Source: Reclinomonas americana ATCC 50394
Taxonomy: Eukaryota > Jakobida > Jakobea > Jakobida
NCBI GenBank assembly: GCA_048213135.1
Contig: PS015291.1
Location: forward strand, 1 to 33,571
Reading direction: 5' to 3'
DNA: 33,571 nucleotides
Below, piece after piece: positions 29,311-33,571 of the stretch (positions are counted from its first letter, which is position 1; every line of letters begins with the position of its first letter). The notes beneath the pieces were generated by a model that made no database searches, was not told the DNA's origin, and saw only the letters and a program-made list of their open reading frames with translations. The position numbers were made by a program, and so were the translations under genes.

Positions 29311-31017
29311 ATGATCTTCTCGCCCCTCTTGCTGTACACGTGCCCTTCGTTCTACGCGGCATTGCTCATTCCCTCAGCCATGGTTGGCACATTTGCGAGT
29401 CTGCACCCCAACGGCTTTGGACCCGGTGCCATGGAGCTCCGGAGCTGGTCATGGAGAAGATTTTCGCGGTGGGCGGGATCGTATTTCGTCACCACCGGTC
29501 TTGTCACGCCCTTGATCCCAATCGGGCTTACTGTTCTTGCAATCGGGCTTACTGTTCATGCTGCCGGGAGCACGACCATGCAAGCCGTGCAGCTGCTTGC
29601 GCAGCGCCGACACGAGCGCGCCGCACTGCGCACGTATACGTACACCCATCAACAGCAAGCGCATCTTGCAGCCGCTGTCACAGTCACGCCTAAGGCGCGC
29701 GAGATGGCACAGCAGGTGACAGAGATGCAAGCTGAGGACGAGGCTCACTTTGGTCGCCACAGTGTTCCATCTCGGTGGCGCTGCTCTCTGACAGGAGTGG
29801 TGAGTGGCAGAGACTCTTGTCTGGTGCAAATTATGAGTGGCCTCACGTACGTTGTGCACACACAGGTCATGCGCACTCCAGTGTCCGTGAACGGCCAGGA
29901 GGCACGGTGCGAGCGGCTGTGCTTGGAGCTCTTATTTGCAGAGTTCCTGGCGCTCGGAGTGGTGCTGCGTGATCCGGTTTCTTGTGAGCCGATGCGTCTC
30001 GACCAGCTCGCGCAGACGGTGGAGCACGATGAAGCGTTGTGCGAGGAGATTCGACGTGGACGCGAAAGGGCCCGCGAGGCCGATGGGTGGGACGTGCTGT
30101 TGGATGCTGACGAATTCGCCATGGCCGACGATGAAGACGATGCCGGCGCACGTGTCGTGGCGCTGCGCCAAGCACACACACGTCACTGGCTGCGCGAGAT
30201 TGCCTCCGCGCACGTTCAAGTGCCACCTGCTGATGCTGACGAAGACGGTGAGGGAGACGGCACAGGCGAGTGGGTGTTGTTGCGCTCGGACGCCTTCACC
30301 AGACCGGCGGTGACCTGCGCCACCCAGGCACGAGACCTGGCCAACAAACTGATGCTCGGCGCCGAGGCCTACATCATCCGCAACGCAGAGATCAGACCCA
30401 AAGACCGCTGCCGAGACTGCGGTGACTCTGACTGGTGTCTCGGCTATCGACTGCCGTGCGGTCACGTGATGTGCCGTCAGTGGTATGTCAAACGCTGCCG
30501 CCTGCGCAATCGCTGTCTCCTCGCACTAACTCACATACACTCTTTCCTACCACAGCATCGCAGACATGGTACCAGCTAACGAAGCAGCAATGGTGGTCGA
30601 CCTCGATCGTGACCTCGATCACGAGGCGGGCGACCTGACATGCGCTGCAGTGGGGTGCAATCGAGGTACGTCTGAAGCAGGCACTCTCCGCTTGCACTCG
30701 CCTCCCTGCTCACTCCTACCTCTGTGCCAGGCATCCCGTGGATCGTCATGTACCACGCAAGCGACCTCGGCTGCGCACATCGCGAATACATGGACGCGGA
30801 GAAAGCTGTGCAAGTCACACACGAAATGATGGATCGATTGCACGACGGAGGAGAAGAAGAGGGGGAAGAAGAAGAACGGGAACAGAAGGAGGAGGAGGAG
30901 GAACAAGAAGATGAGGAGTCCATGGTGCGACCACTATGCCTGGTGGATGTCGTCCTGCGCTGCTTCGTTGCCGAAGAAGCGCGACTGATTTTGCTGCGCA
31001 AGTCTGTTGCCGATTGA
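29311..31017 (+). CDS. Membrane-anchored RING-like zinc-finger protein, paralogue B
   Basis: Same exon plan as paralogue A: 29311-29799, 29866-30482, 30556-30665 and 30731-31017. The N-terminal 130 residues have diverged most, with hydrophobic stretches around YFVTTGLVTPLIPIGLTVLA. From AREMAQQVTEMQAEDEAHFG onward it is nearly identical to A. The finger CRDC-x12-CGHVMCRQC is again completed by splicing (TG plus C), followed by CAAVGC. The C-terminus has a Glu-rich run and ends LRKSVAD. The first intron is 66 nt (29800-29865), a multiple of three with no in-frame stop, so retention would keep the frame. In A it is 64 nt. The ATG at 29194 and others upstream are in frame, but 29311 is preferred from alignment with A. 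Confidence 0.8.
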
Positions 31018-31468
31018 GAGTGAAGCTGTTTGCATGCTGTAAGGGTTGTTGAGTCGCATGTTTGCAGGAGAAGACCTTGTCGGCACTGAACTACAGTGCC
31101 GGAAACGGCAGCGTTACCGACACTTCCTCTCTTCCCCGCACGTGGCGCGTCTCCATCAGCGGCAGTCGCTCGCATAGACCACCACACAACGCAAACAGCA
31201 TCGCGCACACACCCTCCCTGCACTCTCTCTCACCTCCTCTCGCCGAATGACGCAAAAATCACCCGAAAATTCGAGCCCGTTTAAAATCACGATTGCGGCA
31301 AGGCGTTGAGAGCGCAACATGGTTTGTTGCAATGAAAGAAAGACTGTGACACACACAGAGAGAGCACTCACTTGCACTCACAGGCGGACACTCTTCGTCT
31401 TGTGCGACGCGCGTCGTCCTCAGGTCTGCTCTCTCTCAGTCTCTCTCTTTGTCTCTGACTGGTGTTCT

Positions 31469-31470
<2 letters not shown>
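31018..31470. other. 3' flank of RING-like gene B
   Basis: The copy of the conserved 3' block lies at 31075-31290, then AT-richer and CA/CT-rich sequence. No exon is supported, although the 5' exon(s) of the plus-strand coiled-coil gene must lie in this stretch, in the gap, or just after it. Confidence 0.45.
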
Positions 31471-32003
<533 letters not shown>

Positions 32004-32060
32004 GGTGATTGCTTGCATGAATCACAACGACGCACAAGCCGGAAGACCGCTCTCGTGACA

Positions 32061-32638
32061 CCTCGATCCTTCATTCTTTGCAGACTCTTCCCTTCATTCC
32101 TCTCCTCCCTTCTCCTCACTTCTCTTCACTCTTCTGTTCACTTCTCCACATCTATTCTCTTGTCCTCGTTTCTCCTCACTTACCGCTTTTCCTCACTTCT
32201 CTTCTCCTCACCTGTCTTCTCTTCTTCCTCCATTCTCCTCGTTTCCTTGCTTCTCCTCTATTCTGGTCTCTTCCCATCTCTTCTCCTCACTCCTCCTCTC
32301 TTCTGCTCACTTCCATATCTTTTCTCTTCTCCACACTTCTTCTCCCTTCTCCTCTCTTCTGTTCACTCCTCCTCTCTTCTGTTCTTGTCCTCGTCAATCC
32401 TCACATCTCTTGCTTCTCCTTTCTTCTCTTCTTCCTCCCTTCCTCATTTCCTTGCTTATCCTCCCTTCTCCACACTTCTTCTCACTTCTCCTCCTTTCTC
32501 CTCCCTTCTCGTCACTTCCCCTCTCCCCTACGCAAGTCTTTTCTCTTCTCATCGCCTCTCTTCGCTTCTCCTCTCTTCTCTCTTCTCCTCTGTTCTCTTC
32601 TCCACACTTCTCCTCACTTCTCACTTCCCCTGTCACAG
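32061..32638 (+). repeat. Pyrimidine minisatellite in an intron (CTTCTCCTCA-type)
   Basis: About 575 bases of imperfect repeats built on CTTCTCCTCACTTCTC and CTCTTCTGTTCACTCC, nearly free of purines apart from scattered A and G. It runs straight into the acceptor CCCCTGTCACAG, so it serves as an extreme polypyrimidine tract for the exon starting at 32639. Confidence 0.9.
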
Positions 32639-33571
32639 GAACTCTGCGAATTCCTCTACCAAGATCGACAACGCGTGCAACGCGACCTCGCCGAGGTGCG
32701 ACAGTCGAGCGCGGAGCTGGAGCAGCAGTGGCGTGAGGCCAGTTCCACTGCCCGTGTGGCCGAGCAAGCAGCTTCGTTCTTCTCCTCCTCTGCCCACTTC
32801 TCACCGCATTTTTGGCTGACTGTTGTGATCTTGCATGCAGGTCAAGGAGCAGGTGGCGGCGCTGGGCTTTGCCGGTGGCGGCCAACTGCAGGAGGACACC
32901 ACTCTCAACGACTTGCGTGGTAGCATTCGTGAGATCGAGCGCGAGATTCAGGCCTTTGATCCGGCCTACGCGCGCGAGGTAGGCAACACTCCAGAATCCC
33001 GGGCGTTCGCGTTCGCGGTGGAGGGGACGCTCATCGTTGTGGGCACATGCAGGTTCTCGTGGAGGCCATGCCGGCAAGTGCACGGCATGCGGCCGGTGGC
33101 AGCAGCAACAGTGAGTACAGCCAGTTGGTGGCACGCAAGTTCCGCCGCCTGGAGCAATTCGTGTTGTGCTTGAAGAAGCGCATTCAGCGACTCGAGTCGA
33201 TGGAGGCTGGACTGGGTGAGCATGCTCTTTCGCATCTCCGGCATTGCGTGTGTGTCTCTGCTTGGCTCAAAATGCGACGGTGGTCGTGGTGGTGCTGCAG
33301 GCGAGGTGGCTGCCAAGTTCGGCTCCGTGTCCAAGCTGGTGGACGAGAACAAGCGTCTCAGCAAGGAGAATGTGAAACTGCGCGAGCGTGAAGTCCGCTA
33401 CGCACCGTCGCCACTCCTCCGCCGACGCGATCTCAGCAACGTGTCGCACTCGTTCTTGTGTTCCCTGGTCAAGGCGCTGCAGAATGAGCTCAGGTTTGAC
33501 TGCCGCATTGTTTTTTTCACTATGCCAATCTATCCTTCTCATTGTCTCCTCTCTCTTTTATCAGTGCCGCA
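32639..33571 (+). CDS. Coiled-coil protein, internal exons, unrecognised
   Basis: Plus-strand exons begin at 32639 (ELCEFLYQDRQRVQRDLAEV), 32841 (VKEQVAALGFAGGG..IREIEREIQAFD), about 33052 (YSQLVARKFRRLEQFVLCL) and 33301 (VSKLVDENKRLSKENVKL), with short GT-AG introns between them and another after 33491. Heptad-like Leu/Ile/Val spacing and charged residues indicate a coiled coil. An Arg-rich segment (LLRRRDLSNVSHS) follows. The 5' end lies upstream of the pyrimidine repeat and the 3' end is outside the window. It could be a cytoskeletal or centrosomal scaffold, but no family motif supports a name. Confidence 0.7.

Larger units (their letters stand above)
26930..31445 (+). repeat. Tandem duplication, unit about 2.2 kb
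   Basis: Unit 1 runs from about 26930 to 29130 and unit 2 from about 29215 to 31445. Each contains the upstream tract (CTGGTTTCATGCA..), a four-exon gene, a conserved 3' block and a terminal CT-rich tract (GCTCTCTCTC). Introns are as similar as exons, so the event looks recent. The N-terminal coding part differs most, which may reflect faster evolution or partial conversion of the rest. Confidence 0.85.

Overview
This window is nuclear DNA from a eukaryote, most likely a unicellular protist that I cannot name. Coding sequence is moderately GC-rich and split by short GT-AG introns, mostly about 45-100 nt. Standard stop codons are used. Introns and spacers are full of GA/CT, CA/GT and GGGAGA-type repeats, and eight runs of N mark assembly gaps. 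I saw no bacterial operon, CRISPR array, tRNA, rRNA or transposase.

Layout, left to right. (1) 1-292 (-): edge of an acidic, unrecognised gene. (2) 732-2651 (-): a protein with two RRMs and a proline-rich tail. (3) 3410-7548 (-): Kelch repeats, then coiled coil, then an unrecognised C-terminal exon. (4) 8029-17983 (-): a very large gene with an acidic Tyr/Glu/Pro-rich arm and six kinesin-motor-like units in tandem (K1-K6). K5 alone keeps a near-canonical motor. K3 keeps its P-loop, and its second half is lost at a gap. K1, K2, K4 and K6 have degenerate nucleotide-binding motifs. (5) 19017-23610 (+), divergent from the kinesin gene: an MEKK/STE-like protein kinase fused to an NB-ARC-like (STAND) NTPase, a helical region and kinesin-light-chain-type TPRs. 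(6) 23723-25578 or beyond (-): the splicing-associated protein Cactin. (7) 27017-28678 and 29311-31017 (+): a recent tandem duplication of a membrane-anchored protein with a RING-like zinc finger. (8) 32639-33571 (+): the middle of a coiled-coil protein that runs off the window.

The best candidate for an undescribed system is the tandem multi-kinesin gene. It appears to be one canonical motor embedded in an array of pseudo-motors, with a tubulin-tail-like acidic arm. Its divergent neighbour is a kinase-STAND-TPR protein whose TPRs resemble kinesin light chain. Any functional link between the two is inference only.

Limits. Exons were joined by eye from reading frame, GT/AG sites and family resemblance. 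Starts falling in gaps or distant exons are unknown. Gaps prevent me from deciding whether the Kelch segment is a separate gene or the C-terminus of the multi-kinesin protein.
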